From Anaerolineae bacterium CG2_30_57_67 (lineage in GTDB: Bacteria > Chloroflexota > Anaerolineae > Anaerolineales > Villigracilaceae), in contig MNXJ01000064.1 of NCBI GenBank assembly GCA_001872455.1, positions 1 to 50,868 on the forward strand: a DNA stretch of 50,868 nucleotides, given 5' to 3'. A program made the position numbers and the translations under genes. The notes under the pieces were generated by a model that worked only from the letters and a program-made list of their open reading frames with translations, was not told where the DNA came from and made no database searches. Every line of letters begins with the position of its first letter. Position 1 is the stretch's first letter. Below are positions 15,064 to 23,729 of this stretch, piece after piece.

Positions 15064-16623
15064 TCATTTCTGGCGCAAAGCCTGGCTGAGTAAGGCGCGC
15101 GCTGTTTGTGGGTTGGCCTTGCCACCCGCTTTTTTCATCACTTGACCAAACAAAAAATTAAACACCGTTTTTTTTCCGGCGTGAAAACTATCCACTTCTG
15201 CCGGGTTTTCAGCACAAGTCTCGGCCACCAGGCGCGCAATTGCCGTCTCGTCTGAAATCTGCGCCAGGCCGCGCGCCGCCACAATATTCGCTGCACTCTG
15301 CCCGCTGGTGAACATTTCGGCCAACACGGTTTTGGCGGTCGGCTGGTTGATGGTTCCGGCGGCAACCAAACCAATCAGCGCTGCCAATTCTTTGGGATGA
15401 ACCTTGCTAAAGTCGAATCCTGCCCCCGCGGCGTTCATCAGGCTGGTCAATTCGCCCGTTACCCAGGCAAAAGCCAGACGCGGGCTGACGCCTGCCTGCA
15501 CGACCTGCTCAAAATACTCGCCCAGATCTTTTTCTTCCACCAGCCGGGCCACTTCTGCCGCGCTCAGGCCGAAATCACGCTCCAGGCGCTGCGCCCGCTG
15601 CCAGGGCAGTTCCGGCAATTCGGCGCGCACCCGCTCCAGCCAGGCCGTGTCAATCACCAGCGGCGGCAAATCTGGTTCGGGGAAGTAGCGGTAATCGTGC
15701 GCGTCTTCCTTCGAGCGCTGGCTGTATGTCGCCTGTCGGCCTTCATCCCAGCCGACAGTTTCTTGCAGGACAATCCGGCCTGAGCCAAGCAGCGCGCTCT
15801 GGCGGGCGATTTCATAGGTTACGCCGCGTTCCAGCGCGCGGAAGGAATTCAGGTTTTTGATTTCGACTTTTGTCCCCAGTGTTTTACTGCCGCGCGGGCG
15901 CACCGAAATATTCGGCTCGATGCGCATCACGCCTTTTTCCAGGTCGCCGCTGTTGACGCTAAGGTAGCGCACCAGCGCCCGCAGCGTTTCGGCGTACAGG
16001 CGCACTTCCTCGGCAGAGCGAAAATCGGGTTCGGTGACAATTTCCAGTAGCGGCACGCCCGCGCGATTCAAATCCACCAGGCTGTAGGATTTTCCGGATT
16101 GGCCGGTTTTTTCGTTGGACGATTTGCCAGTTTGCCGGTTTGCCGGTTCTCCAGATTTCTGTTTCTCCGCTTCGTCCGCCGAATCCGTTATCCGCTTATC
16201 CGATTCCCAATCCGTTGCCACATGCGTCAGTTTGCCGGTATCTTCTTCGAGATGCGCGCGCCGAATGCGGATGGTTTTCTCGCCTTGCGAGGTGTGCAGG
16301 GTGATTTTTCCGTGTTCGGCCAGCGGCTGTTCATATTGCGTAATCTGGTAGCCTTTGGGAATGTCGGGGTAAAAATAATTTTTGCGCGCAAAGATGCTGA
16401 CCGGGTTGATTTGACAGCCGAGCGCCAGCGCCACGCGCAGGGCAAATTCCACCGCGCGCGCATTGACGACCGGCAGCGTGCCAGGGTGTCCGGCGCAGAT
16501 GGGGCAAACGGCTGTGTTGGGTGCGGCAGAGACAGAATCGACCACCGGGCAGGCGCAAAACATTTTGGAGCGCGTCTGCATTTCGATGTGAACTTCGAGG
16601 CCGATGACGGGTTCGTAGGGCAT
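15064..16623 (-). CDS. gatB: Asp-tRNA(Asn)/Glu-tRNA(Gln) amidotransferase subunit B
   Basis: 519 residues. GatB supplies the kinase and tRNA-binding part of GatCAB, which amidates Glu-tRNA(Gln) and Asp-tRNA(Asn). Visible are the start 'YEPVIGLEVHIEMQT', the zinc-site cysteines (C23, C25, C40, C43), 'NYFYPDIPKGYQITQYEQP', 'HLEEDTGKL', 'LVDLNRAGVPLLEIV', and the C-terminal GatB/YqeY helical domain. An insertion of about 40 residues (about 137-179), rich in G, K, S, N and E, sits between 'HLEEDTGKLTH' and 'SLVDLNRAG', where the family is normally almost gapless; it is built from the local repeat. gatA and gatC are not in the window. The gene starts 20 bases after the enoyl-CoA hydratase stop. 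Confidence 0.95.
   Translation of the reverse strand: MPYEPVIGLEVHIEMQTRSKMFCACPVVDSVSAAPNTAVCPICAGHPGTLPVVNARAVEFALRVALALGCQINPVSIFARKNYFYPDIPKGYQITQYEQPLAEHGKITLHTSQGEKTIRIRRAHLEEDTGKLTHVATDWESDKRITDSADEAEKQKSGEPANRQTGKSSNEKTGQSGKSYSLVDLNRAGVPLLEIVTEPDFRSAEEVRLYAETLRALVRYLSVNSGDLEKGVMRIEPNISVRPRGSKTLGTKVEIKNLNSFRALERGVTYEIARQSALLGSGRIVLQETVGWDEGRQATYSQRSKEDAHDYRYFPEPDLPPLVIDTAWLERVRAELPELPWQRAQRLERDFGLSAAEVARLVEEKDLGEYFEQVVQAGVSPRLAFAWVTGELTSLMNAAGAGFDFSKVHPKELAALIGLVAAGTINQPTAKTVLAEMFTSGQSAANIVAARGLAQISDETAIARLVAETCAENPAEVDSFHAGKKTVFNFLFGQVMKKAGGKANPQTARALLSQALRQK
16087..16215. repeat. Period-8 repeat insertion inside gatB
   Basis: The plus strand shows GTTTGCCG GTTTGCCG and related TCCGG/TCCGTTAT units, the same degenerate 8-mer family that fills intergenic gaps to the right. 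The block keeps the gatB frame and adds about 40 residues. Confidence 0.75.
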
Positions 16624-16643
16624 GAAGATTGAAAAAGCTGTTT

Positions 16644-17423
16644 TTAGTCAAATTTTGGGGCGCGTTTTTCGAGGAAGGCTGCTACGCCTTCTTTGTGTTC
16701 GGCGCGGCTTCCGGCAATTTCTTGAATGTGACTTTCGTATTCCAGCGTTTCGGCCAGGTTGGGCAAAACAGCGTGATTGTAGAGGCGCTTGCTCAGGCCA
16801 AAAACGCCGACGGGGCCATGAGAAAGTTCGATTGCCAGGTTCATGCTTTCGGCGGCAAGGTTTTCAGGCGCGGCGACGCGGTTGACCAGCCCCCAGGCGA
16901 GGGCTTTTTCAGCGCTGATGGGTTGATTGGTGAAGGTGAGCTCGCTCGCCCGCCCCAGACCAATCAGCGCCGGGAGCAACAGCGAGACGCCCGAATCGGG
17001 CGCGAGGCCGATGCCGTTGAATCCGACGACGAAGCGGGCGTTTTCGGCGGCGAGGCGCATGTCGCAGGCCAGGGCAATTCCGAGCGAGGCGCCGGCGCAC
17101 GGGCCGTTAATCGCCGCGAGGATGGGCTTTTCCATTTGCCGCATCTGTAAAATGAGCGGGTTGTAGGTTTCGAGCAAATGCTGGCGGTAGGGAATCCGCT
17201 CGCCGCCCGCGCGGAGTTCGGCCAAATCCTGACCGGCGCCGAAAACATGCCCGGCGCCAGTCAGAATCACCACGCGGGCTTGCGCATCGCCTTCCGCCAG
17301 GCGGCAGGCTTTTTGCAGTTCGCGGATCAGTTCGAGGTTGAAGGCGTTGGCCGGCGGGCGGTCAATCGTCAGCAGGAGCACGCCATTGGTCAGGGAGGAG
17401 TGAATGAGAGACATGGGCATCAT
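16644..17423 (-). CDS. Enoyl-CoA hydratase/isomerase family protein
   Basis: 259 residues, a typical crotonase-fold length. The oxyanion-hole strands are visible as 'GAGHVFGAGQDL' and 'AINGPCAGASLGIALACDMR'. The helix 'FNGIGLAPDSGVSLLLPALIG' has Asp at a position used by PaaG-type isomerases rather than the Glu of classical hydratases, so ring-1,2-epoxyphenylacetyl-CoA isomerase-like activity is possible. The ATG at 17423 overlaps the stop of the upstream acidic protein (ATGA). An in-frame ATG nine bases later could also be used. No other beta-oxidation genes are near. Confidence 0.88.
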   Translation of the reverse strand: MMPMSLIHSSLTNGVLLLTIDRPPANAFNLELIRELQKACRLAEGDAQARVVILTGAGHVFGAGQDLAELRAGGERIPYRQHLLETYNPLILQMRQMEKPILAAINGPCAGASLGIALACDMRLAAENARFVVGFNGIGLAPDSGVSLLLPALIGLGRASELTFTNQPISAEKALAWGLVNRVAAPENLAAESMNLAIELSHGPVGVFGLSKRLYNHAVLPNLAETLEYESHIQEIAGSRAEHKEGVAAFLEKRAPKFD

Positions 17424-17797
17424 CCAAGCGGGTCGAAATCGTCGTCAATATCTTCGCCGTCGTCATCGCTGGCGTCAATTTCGAGCTGCATATCGTCGCG
17501 CTGTACATGCAGCCACAAGAGCAGTACCTGGCCGTCGTCGGTTTCAACAGAGCGGGCGGCCAAAATCGGCGCGCTGGCCTCCATGCCGATTTCATCGCGG
17601 TAAAGCAGGTGAATGGGTTCTTTTTCGTTCCAGCGGCGGTAGCAGCGTTCAACCAGCGCCGGGCCGTTGAAGGTGCGCAGACGGGTAAGCACGGCGCTGG
17701 AGAAAACGCGCGACTCGTTCAGGCCGAGCGCCCAGCCGTCTTGTACCGGTTCAAAGAGCGGGGTCGGGCCTTCGATGATGGTAATTTTATCTTCCAT
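17420..17797 (-). CDS. Small conserved-looking acidic protein, function unknown
   Basis: 125 residues. I chose the ATG at 17797, preceded by GGAG at eight bases; a longer upstream frame runs through intergenic sequence. The N-terminus 'MEDKITIIEGPTP' leads into a compact alpha/beta-looking domain with a 'LLYRDEIGMEA' segment. The C-terminus ends in a run of aspartates and glutamates (about 103-122). Such acidic tails occur in Anaerolineae hypothetical proteins next to acyl-CoA genes, but I do not recognise a named family. It is coupled to the downstream enoyl-CoA hydratase by a 4-base overlap. Confidence 0.75.
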   Translation of the reverse strand: MEDKITIIEGPTPLFEPVQDGWALGLNESRVFSSAVLTRLRTFNGPALVERCYRRWNEKEPIHLLYRDEIGMEASAPILAARSVETDDGQVLLLWLHVQRDDMQLEIDASDDDGEDIDDDFDPLG

Positions 17798-17828
17798 GTG
17801 ATTTGCTCCAATTTTAGTCGTGCGTGCA

Positions 17829-17844
17829 GCGACATGAATGTCGC
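17829..17844. repeat. Palindromic dispersed motif (GCGACAT/ATGTCGC)
   Basis: A perfect 7-bp inverted repeat with a 2-base loop between two minus-strand genes. A slightly degenerate copy lies at 26299-26316. The following bases TGTCGCGCCACAG recur at about 42489-42501, so this belongs to a dispersed repeat family. Confidence 0.55.
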
Positions 17845-17871
17845 GCCACAGACGGCAGTTTATCACGGAAA

Positions 17872-18981
17872 TTATCCCACCACGCGAATTTCGCGCGGCA
17901 GGCTGCTCAAGCATTCAACGCCGTCGGCAGTGATGACGAGGTTGTCTTCAATGCGCACGCCGTTGCGTCCGGGCAGGTAAATGCCCGGCTCAACGGTGTA
18001 GGCCATGCCCGGCTCCAATTTTTGCTGGTTGTCGCCGCGCATGTAGGGGTCTTCGTGGGCTTCCATGCCGATGCCGTGACCGGTGCGATGGGTAAAATAT
18101 TCGCCATACCCAGCCTGTTCGATGACGGCGCGGGCGGCTTTGTCCACTGTGGCGCAGGCGGCGCCCGGTTTTCCGGCGGCGCGCCCGGCGGCGTTGGCGG
18201 CCTGCACGATAGCGTGGATTTTCTCGTATTCGGCATCAACGGCGCCGACAGTGAAGGTGCGTGTCAGGTCGGAGATGTAGCCGCCGCTGGCAGCGCCCCA
18301 GTCAATCACCAGCAAGTCGCCAGCAGAAAGTTTCCGGTCAGAGGGCGAGGCGTGCGGGTTGGCGCTATTCGGGCCAGAGGAAACAATCGGCGCAAAGGGT
18401 AGTTCCGGGTCGGAACCGGCGCGGAAGAGGTTGATGATTAATTCGGCGGCGGCTTCGCGTTCGGTCATGCCGATTTTGATGCGCGGCAGGGTGGCTTCCA
18501 GCGCAGATTCGGCGATTTTGACGGCATGCCGCATGGCTTCCACTTCGGCAACATCTTTGCTGATGCGCAATTGCGCCAGCGGAGCGGAGGCGTCACGCCA
18601 CTGAGCGGCGGGGGCGCTGGCCGTCAGGTAGTTGTATTCCAGCAGGCGCAGGGCGCGCGGCTCGAGGCCGATGGGTTTGCCGTTCAGCCCGAGCGTTTCC
18701 ATCGCCTGAGCGAAGACGCCCGGCCATTCGGCGGGATTTTCGCCGTAGGCAAAGGCCTGCGCCGGGAAGGAAAGCGCCTGCAGCTTGAGTTTTTCCAGTT
18801 CCGGCACAATCAGCGCCGGGTCCTGGCCGGGGGTGAAGAGTAAAATCACCGGGCGTTCCATCAGGTGAAAATTCAACCCGGTCAGATAGGTCAGGCTTGG
18901 CCCGGGGTTAAGAGCAACGGCCTCCAGGCCAGTGGCCTGCATGGAACGGGTAAGTTTGGCAAAGCGGGTGAGGAAAGGCAT
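17872..18981 (-). CDS. M24-family metallopeptidase (Xaa-Pro aminopeptidase-like)
   Basis: 369 residues from the ATG at 18981. A longer frame from 19008 would be encoded by a short repeat, so I reject it. The N-terminal creatinase-type domain contains 'LTYLTGLNFHLMERP'. The C-terminal pita-bread fold has the five dinuclear-metal ligands: Asp in 'VIDWGAASGGY', Asp in 'SDLTRTF', His in 'HRTGHGIGMEAHE', Glu in 'TVEPGIYLPG' and Glu in 'VRIEDNLVI'. It would cleave N-terminal residues before proline in cytoplasmic peptides. No clear Shine-Dalgarno is seen. It follows the SDR gene on the same strand. Confidence 0.92.
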   Translation of the reverse strand: MPFLTRFAKLTRSMQATGLEAVALNPGPSLTYLTGLNFHLMERPVILLFTPGQDPALIVPELEKLKLQALSFPAQAFAYGENPAEWPGVFAQAMETLGLNGKPIGLEPRALRLLEYNYLTASAPAAQWRDASAPLAQLRISKDVAEVEAMRHAVKIAESALEATLPRIKIGMTEREAAAELIINLFRAGSDPELPFAPIVSSGPNSANPHASPSDRKLSAGDLLVIDWGAASGGYISDLTRTFTVGAVDAEYEKIHAIVQAANAAGRAAGKPGAACATVDKAARAVIEQAGYGEYFTHRTGHGIGMEAHEDPYMRGDNQQKLEPGMAYTVEPGIYLPGRNGVRIEDNLVITADGVECLSSLPREIRVVG

Positions 18982-19026
18982 AGGAGTTAGGAGAACTGCA
19001 TTCTTCATTCTGCATTCATCATTTCC
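18982..19026. repeat. Period-7 repeat block between SDR and M24 genes
   Basis: TAGGAGT-type units followed by ATTCTTC ATTCTGC ATTCATC ATTTCCC. The stop codon of the SDR gene (19019-19021) lies inside the repeat. Confidence 0.7.
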
Positions 19027-19801
19027 CTGTAATCACGTCCACCAGGCCGGGGAAAACGCTCTCGAACCAGATGATGGGCGCAAACCACCAGGGCAAAATG
19101 GTGACACGGCGCGGATGTTTGGCGATGCGCACAACGGCCTTGGCAACGTATTCGGACGACATTTTTAGAAACGCGGGCGCTTTACTGTGCATGGCCGGGT
19201 CGAGGCGGGTATGCTGATTAAATTCTGTCAGCGCCGGGCCGGGGTAAATGCCGCTGACGTGGATTCCGCGCGAGCGCAGTTCACGGCGCAATGCGTCGGT
19301 GAAGCCGCGCACGCCAAATTTGGTGGCGGCGTAGACGCTGTACTGCGGCGCGGCCAGCCAGCCGGCGACGGAAGACATATTGATGATGTGTCCGCTGTGC
19401 TGCGCCAGCATGTGCGGCAAAACGGCGTGCGTGACCTCCATCAACCCGGTCAGATTGACGGCAATTTGGGTTTCGATGTCGCGCGCCGGGTCGAGGCGCT
19501 CGAAGCGGTCGAGACGGCCAAAGCCGGCGTTGTTGAAGAGGATGTCAATGCGCCCATAGTTTTCGATAACGCTGGCCACCATGTTGGCAATATCGGCGCG
19601 ATTGGCGATATCCACCGGAGTTGCCATTGCCTGGCCACCGGCGGCTTGAATGCGGGCAACCTCGGCCTGCATTCGGTCAATGCGCCGGGCGGCCAGGATG
19701 ACGATTGCGCCCTCACGGGCGAACAGCCGCGCGGCGTCTTCGCCAAATCCCGAAGAAGCGCCGGTGATGAGAACGATTTGATTTTTGAGAGAGGATGTCA
19801 T
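19019..19801 (-). CDS. Short-chain dehydrogenase/reductase
   Basis: 260 residues from the ATG at 19801 ('MTSSLKNQIVLITG'). The frame continues upstream only through a period-8 repeat, so I exclude that. Classical SDR motifs are present: 'TGASSGFGEDAA' (cofactor), 'NNAGFG', catalytic Ser in 'NMSSVAGW' and 'YAATKFGVRGF' (YxxxK). 'ILAARR' after the second strand suggests NADP. The hydrophobic C-terminus, about 25 residues, looks like membrane-associated DltE/SadH-type SDRs. The substrate is unknown. It lies between lon and the peptidase gene on the same strand. Confidence 0.9.
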   Translation of the reverse strand: MTSSLKNQIVLITGASSGFGEDAARLFAREGAIVILAARRIDRMQAEVARIQAAGGQAMATPVDIANRADIANMVASVIENYGRIDILFNNAGFGRLDRFERLDPARDIETQIAVNLTGLMEVTHAVLPHMLAQHSGHIINMSSVAGWLAAPQYSVYAATKFGVRGFTDALRRELRSRGIHVSGIYPGPALTEFNQHTRLDPAMHSKAPAFLKMSSEYVAKAVVRIAKHPRRVTILPWWFAPIIWFESVFPGLVDVITGK

Positions 19802-19847
19802 GCGAAGAGATGGAAGAAGAGAAGAAGAGGAGATGAGAAGATGAGAG

Positions 19848-19906
19848 CCGGAAAACCGGAGAACCGGAAAACTGGAAAACTGGAAAACCGAAGAACCGGA
19901 AAACCG
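19848..19906. repeat. Period-8 repeat block between lon and SDR
   Basis: Units such as CCGGAAAA CCGGAGAA CCGGAAAA CTGGAAAA repeat seven or more times, next to a GAAGA/GATGAGAA purine run at about 19801-19847. This is the reverse complement of the GGTTTTCC units found to the right. Confidence 0.8.
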
Positions 19907-19910
19907 TTTT

Positions 19911-22388
19911 CTACTCGCCGCTGTCTTCCGTCTCGCGCTTGCGCGGACGAACCGGTTCAACGCTCGGTTCGGGTTCGAGGGCGAGTTCGATGACCTGGTC
20001 CATGTGCGTAATCGGAATAATTTTCAGGTCGGTGCGCACGCGCTTGGGAATATCAATCAGGTCTTTCAGATTGCGTTCCGGCATCAGCACGGTTTTGATT
20101 CCGGCGCGGTGAGCGGCCAGGGTTTTTTCGCGCACGCCGCCAATCATCAGCACGCGCCCGCGCAGGGTGATTTCGCCGGTCATGGCGACTTCTTTGTAAA
20201 TGCGCCGCCCGGTGAAGGCTGAGATGAGCGCGGTACAAAGTGTGATGCCCGCGCTGGGGCCGTCTTTGGGAACCGCGCCTTCGGGCAGGTGCATGTGAAT
20301 ATCCAGACGCTCAAAAATTTCGGGGTCCAGGCCAAACACGGCAGCGCGGGTTTTGATGTAGGTCAGGGCTGCCTGGGCGCTTTCTTGCATCACTTCGCCC
20401 ACCTGGCCGGTGATTTGCATGGCGCCTTTGCCTTCCATCAGGGCAACTTCCACGGCCAGCACCTCGCCGCCGCTTTCCGTCCAGGCCAGGCCGGTGGCAA
20501 CGCCAACCTCGTTTTCACGTTCCGCTTCAGAGCGGAAAAATTGCGGCGGGCCGAGAAATTTCTCTACCGTGTTAGGCGTTACCAGGCTGGGATAGTCGCG
20601 TTTTTCCGCTTTCAGCCGGGCAACTTTTCGGACGACGCGGCCAAGCTCCCGCTCCAGGTTGCGGACGCCCGCTTCGTAGGTGTACTCGCGAATCACTTTT
20701 TGCACGGCAGAATCGGCGAAGCGCAAGCCGCTTTCGTCCATGCCGTTTTCTTCCAGCTGGCGCGGCAACAGGAAACGCTCGGCGATGGCGAGTTTTTCTT
20801 CTTCGATGTAGCCGGGGAATTCAATTACTTCCAGCCGGTCGAGCAGGGCTTCGGGGATGGTTGCCAGGGTGTTGGCGGTGGTGACGAAGAGTACCTTCGA
20901 CAGGTCGAAGTCAATTTCCATGTAGTGGTCGCTGAAGGCGTGGTTTTGCTCCGGGTCGAGCACTTCCAGCAATGCGGAAGACGGGTCGCCGCGGAAATCA
21001 CTGCCCAGTTTGTCAATTTCATCCAGCATAAAGAGCGGGTTGCTGCTTGCGGCGCGTTTCATCGTCTGAATGATGCGCCCTGGCAGTGCGCCGATGTAGG
21101 TGCGGCGGTGGCCGCGAATTTCGGCTTCGTCGCGCACGCCACCCAGCGAAAGGCGCACGAATTTGCGGCCCAGCGCGTCGGCGATGGAGCGCCCCAGCGA
21201 GGTTTTTCCCACGCCGGGTGGGCCGACAAAGCACAGAATGGGCTGACGTTCCTTTTTGGGCTTTAGCGAGCGCACGGCAATAAATTCCAGAATGCGGTCT
21301 TTGGCTTTTTGCAGGCCGTAATGGTCGTGATCAAGTACTTGTGCGGCGTTGCGCACATCCAGGTTATCTTCGGTGAATATGCCCCAGGGCAGGTCCAAAA
21401 TCCATTCGATGTAGGTGCGGATGATTGCCACTTCGGGCGACATCGGCGGCATCTGATTCAGGCGTTCGACTTCTTTCAGCGCCACTTCGCGCGCGGCTTC
21501 CGGCAAGTTGGAAGATTCCACCTTCTGGCGCAATTCATTTACATCGCGCGTCCACACGTCGCCTTCGCCTAATTCAGTTTGGATGGCTTTTAATTGTTCG
21601 CGCAGGTAAAACTCGCGCTGGCTTTTATCCACTTCACTTTGCACTTTGTTGTGGATATTTTCTTCCAGCTCAAGCACATCCACTTCGTTGGCGAGCAACT
21701 GATTGACGCGTTCGAGCCGCGTACGCGGGTCGGTCATCAGCAGTAATTCCTGGCGTTCTTCCAGGCTGAGCGAGAGGGAAGTGGCGACCATATCTGCCAG
21801 CCAGCCCGGCTCCGAAACGTTCATGGCAAACAGATGCGCTTCTTCGGGAATCGAGCGATTGAGTTGTACGACCTGGTCGAATAAGTTCAACACCGAGCGC
21901 ATCAGCGCCTGAATGGTTTTGTCGGTCTTGACGGGTTCGTCAATAATCCGCGCCCGCACTTTGATGACGGGGGTTACGCGAAGAAATTCCAAAATTTTCA
22001 CCCGCCGCCGCCCCTGCACCAGCGCCGAGCTGGCGCCATCGGGCATTGAGAGCAAGCGCCCAACCGCCATTTCGACACCCAGCGGCAAGAAATCAACCAG
22101 TTTGACGCTTTCCTGCTCCGGGTCTTTTTGTGTCAGACCAATTACGGTCTGATTGCGGTCGTGAGCGGTTTGCAACGTCGCAATCGCCGCGTCATTATCC
22201 ACAAATACTGGCGAAACCATGTGCGGAAAGACAATTACATCGCGCATTGGCAACGCCAGAGCTTCGATGATATTTTTATCGTTGGGGGTGTGATTGGGAA
22301 TGCGGTACAGCTCTTCTGTCCGCTGAGTTAGCGGTGAGTCAAAGGCTTCGTCTTCTTCATCCATCCAGTCGTCTTGGGTCATGCTCAT
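19911..22388 (-). CDS. lon: ATP-dependent protease Lon
   Basis: 825 residues, a standard LonA length. Order: N-terminal substrate-binding domain (about 40-240), coiled coil, AAA+ module with Walker A 'GPPGVGKTS' (near 391) and Walker B 'LFMLDEIDKLG', and the protease domain with catalytic Ser in 'KDGPSAGIT' (near 711) and Lys in 'GGVREKTLAAHRAG'. It degrades damaged and regulatory proteins in the cytoplasm. The C-terminal tail is charged and runs up to the repeat block. The start ATG overlaps the folC stop (ATGA), giving a TPR-folC-lon transcription unit. The N-terminus is acidic and unremarkable. Confidence 0.97.
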   Translation of the reverse strand: MSMTQDDWMDEEDEAFDSPLTQRTEELYRIPNHTPNDKNIIEALALPMRDVIVFPHMVSPVFVDNDAAIATLQTAHDRNQTVIGLTQKDPEQESVKLVDFLPLGVEMAVGRLLSMPDGASSALVQGRRRVKILEFLRVTPVIKVRARIIDEPVKTDKTIQALMRSVLNLFDQVVQLNRSIPEEAHLFAMNVSEPGWLADMVATSLSLSLEERQELLLMTDPRTRLERVNQLLANEVDVLELEENIHNKVQSEVDKSQREFYLREQLKAIQTELGEGDVWTRDVNELRQKVESSNLPEAAREVALKEVERLNQMPPMSPEVAIIRTYIEWILDLPWGIFTEDNLDVRNAAQVLDHDHYGLQKAKDRILEFIAVRSLKPKKERQPILCFVGPPGVGKTSLGRSIADALGRKFVRLSLGGVRDEAEIRGHRRTYIGALPGRIIQTMKRAASSNPLFMLDEIDKLGSDFRGDPSSALLEVLDPEQNHAFSDHYMEIDFDLSKVLFVTTANTLATIPEALLDRLEVIEFPGYIEEEKLAIAERFLLPRQLEENGMDESGLRFADSAVQKVIREYTYEAGVRNLERELGRVVRKVARLKAEKRDYPSLVTPNTVEKFLGPPQFFRSEAERENEVGVATGLAWTESGGEVLAVEVALMEGKGAMQITGQVGEVMQESAQAALTYIKTRAAVFGLDPEIFERLDIHMHLPEGAVPKDGPSAGITLCTALISAFTGRRIYKEVAMTGEITLRGRVLMIGGVREKTLAAHRAGIKTVLMPERNLKDLIDIPKRVRTDLKIIPITHMDQVIELALEPEPSVEPVRPRKRETEDSGE

Positions 22389-23719
22389 CCTTTTTGGGGC
22401 CGTGCGGCTTCATTCGATAAAATACTTTTAACAGCGGCGGTTACAAACATGCTGCCGGCAGAGAGAAGCAAATCTCCCCGTTCGCGGGCGAGTTTCTGCC
22501 CCCGGGCAACTGCCGCTTCGACGGGAACCATGACTTCGTACGGTACCCCGGCTTGTTGCGCCGTTTCGATAATTTTTTCCGGCTCCAGCGCGCGCGGGTG
22601 CAGGGAACGGGTAATAATCAGGCGGCTGATTATACCTTGCATGGCCGCCAGCATCGCCGCCAGGTGTTTATCTTCCGAAATTCCTATAATCAGCACCACT
22701 TGTTGGGCCGGGAAGTAGTCTTCCAGGGTTTGCGCCAACCGGCGGAAGGAATCTTCGTTGTGCGCTGAGTCCAAAATGATGGTTGGGTCTGCGCGCTGAA
22801 AAATCTCGAAGCGGCACGGCCATTGGGCGGCGGCAAACCCGGCGCGGATGTGCGCTTCCGTCACGTTTAGCCCGCTCTTTTTCAGCGCGGCGTAGGCGCT
22901 GACGGCGTTTTCCACTTGATGTGCGCCAAGAAGTTTCAGGTGGAAGGGCGCAGGGTGCAAATTGGCAGGGTGCAGGCTGAAGGTTTGACCGTCAAGCGAA
23001 TGATTCAGCGGGGAAAAAGTCAGGTCGCGCCCGACCAGAGTCAACTCACAGCCGCGTTCGGCGCTGATTTTTTCCAGCGTTGCCAGCGCTTCAGGTTGCT
23101 GCGGCGCGCTGACGACGGGGATGCCTGGTTTGATGATTCCGGCTTTTTCCGTGGCAATTTTTGTCAGCGTGCTGCCCAGCACGGCGGTATGGTCATACGA
23201 AAGCGCGGTGATGACCGAAACGCGCGGCGTAATCAGATTGGTGGCATCCAGCCGCCCGCCTAGACCAACTTCAATGACGGCGGCATCACATCCCTGGCGG
23301 GCAAAATATAAGAAGCCAATTGCAGTGTTTAACTCAAACGTTGTCAGCATGGCAATTTGCGCTGCCACCGGTTTGATTTCGTCCACCAAATCGGCCAATT
23401 CATCATGAGAAATGGGCTGGCCGTTGACCTGAATGCGTTCGCAAAAATCAAGCAGGTGTGGAGAAGTGTACAGCCCGGTTTTATAGCCTGCCGACTGCAA
23501 TGCGCTGGCGCATAGAGCCGACGTGGAGCCTTTGCCTTTGGTCCCAGCCACATGAATGCTGGGGTACTGGTTTTGCGGCTCGCCCAAAAGCGAGAGAAAT
23601 GTTTTCATGCGGCTTAAATCAAAATTAGCCGCGGCCAATTGGTCGGCCTTTTTGAGGCTGTAATCTACAAAGCTGTAGAGATAATCAAGCGCCTGGTTAT
23701 AGCGGGTTTCAGTGTCCAT
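22385..23719 (-). CDS. folC: Folylpolyglutamate synthase / dihydrofolate synthase
   Basis: 444 residues from the ATG at 23719; an 18-codon longer frame reaches back into the TPR gene and is less likely. The Mur-ligase-type ATP site 'HVAGTKGKGSTSAL', the 'GLYTSPHLLDFCERI' omega-loop region, 'VIEVGLGGRLDATN' and 'ILDSAHN' are visible. The enzyme adds glutamate to folates, and in many bacteria also to dihydropteroate. It overlaps lon by four bases and starts about ten bases after the TPR gene. Whether it is bifunctional cannot be read here. Confidence 0.93.
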   Translation of the reverse strand: MDTETRYNQALDYLYSFVDYSLKKADQLAAANFDLSRMKTFLSLLGEPQNQYPSIHVAGTKGKGSTSALCASALQSAGYKTGLYTSPHLLDFCERIQVNGQPISHDELADLVDEIKPVAAQIAMLTTFELNTAIGFLYFARQGCDAAVIEVGLGGRLDATNLITPRVSVITALSYDHTAVLGSTLTKIATEKAGIIKPGIPVVSAPQQPEALATLEKISAERGCELTLVGRDLTFSPLNHSLDGQTFSLHPANLHPAPFHLKLLGAHQVENAVSAYAALKKSGLNVTEAHIRAGFAAAQWPCRFEIFQRADPTIILDSAHNEDSFRRLAQTLEDYFPAQQVVLIIGISEDKHLAAMLAAMQGIISRLIITRSLHPRALEPEKIIETAQQAGVPYEVMVPVEAAVARGQKLARERGDLLLSAGSMFVTAAVKSILSNEAARPQKG

Positions 23720-23729
23720 CGTAGCGAGT

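Noticed and set aside
19802-19960. Longer N-terminus of the SDR overlapping lon
   Set aside because: The extra codons are repeat sequence and the family starts near MTSSLKNQ.
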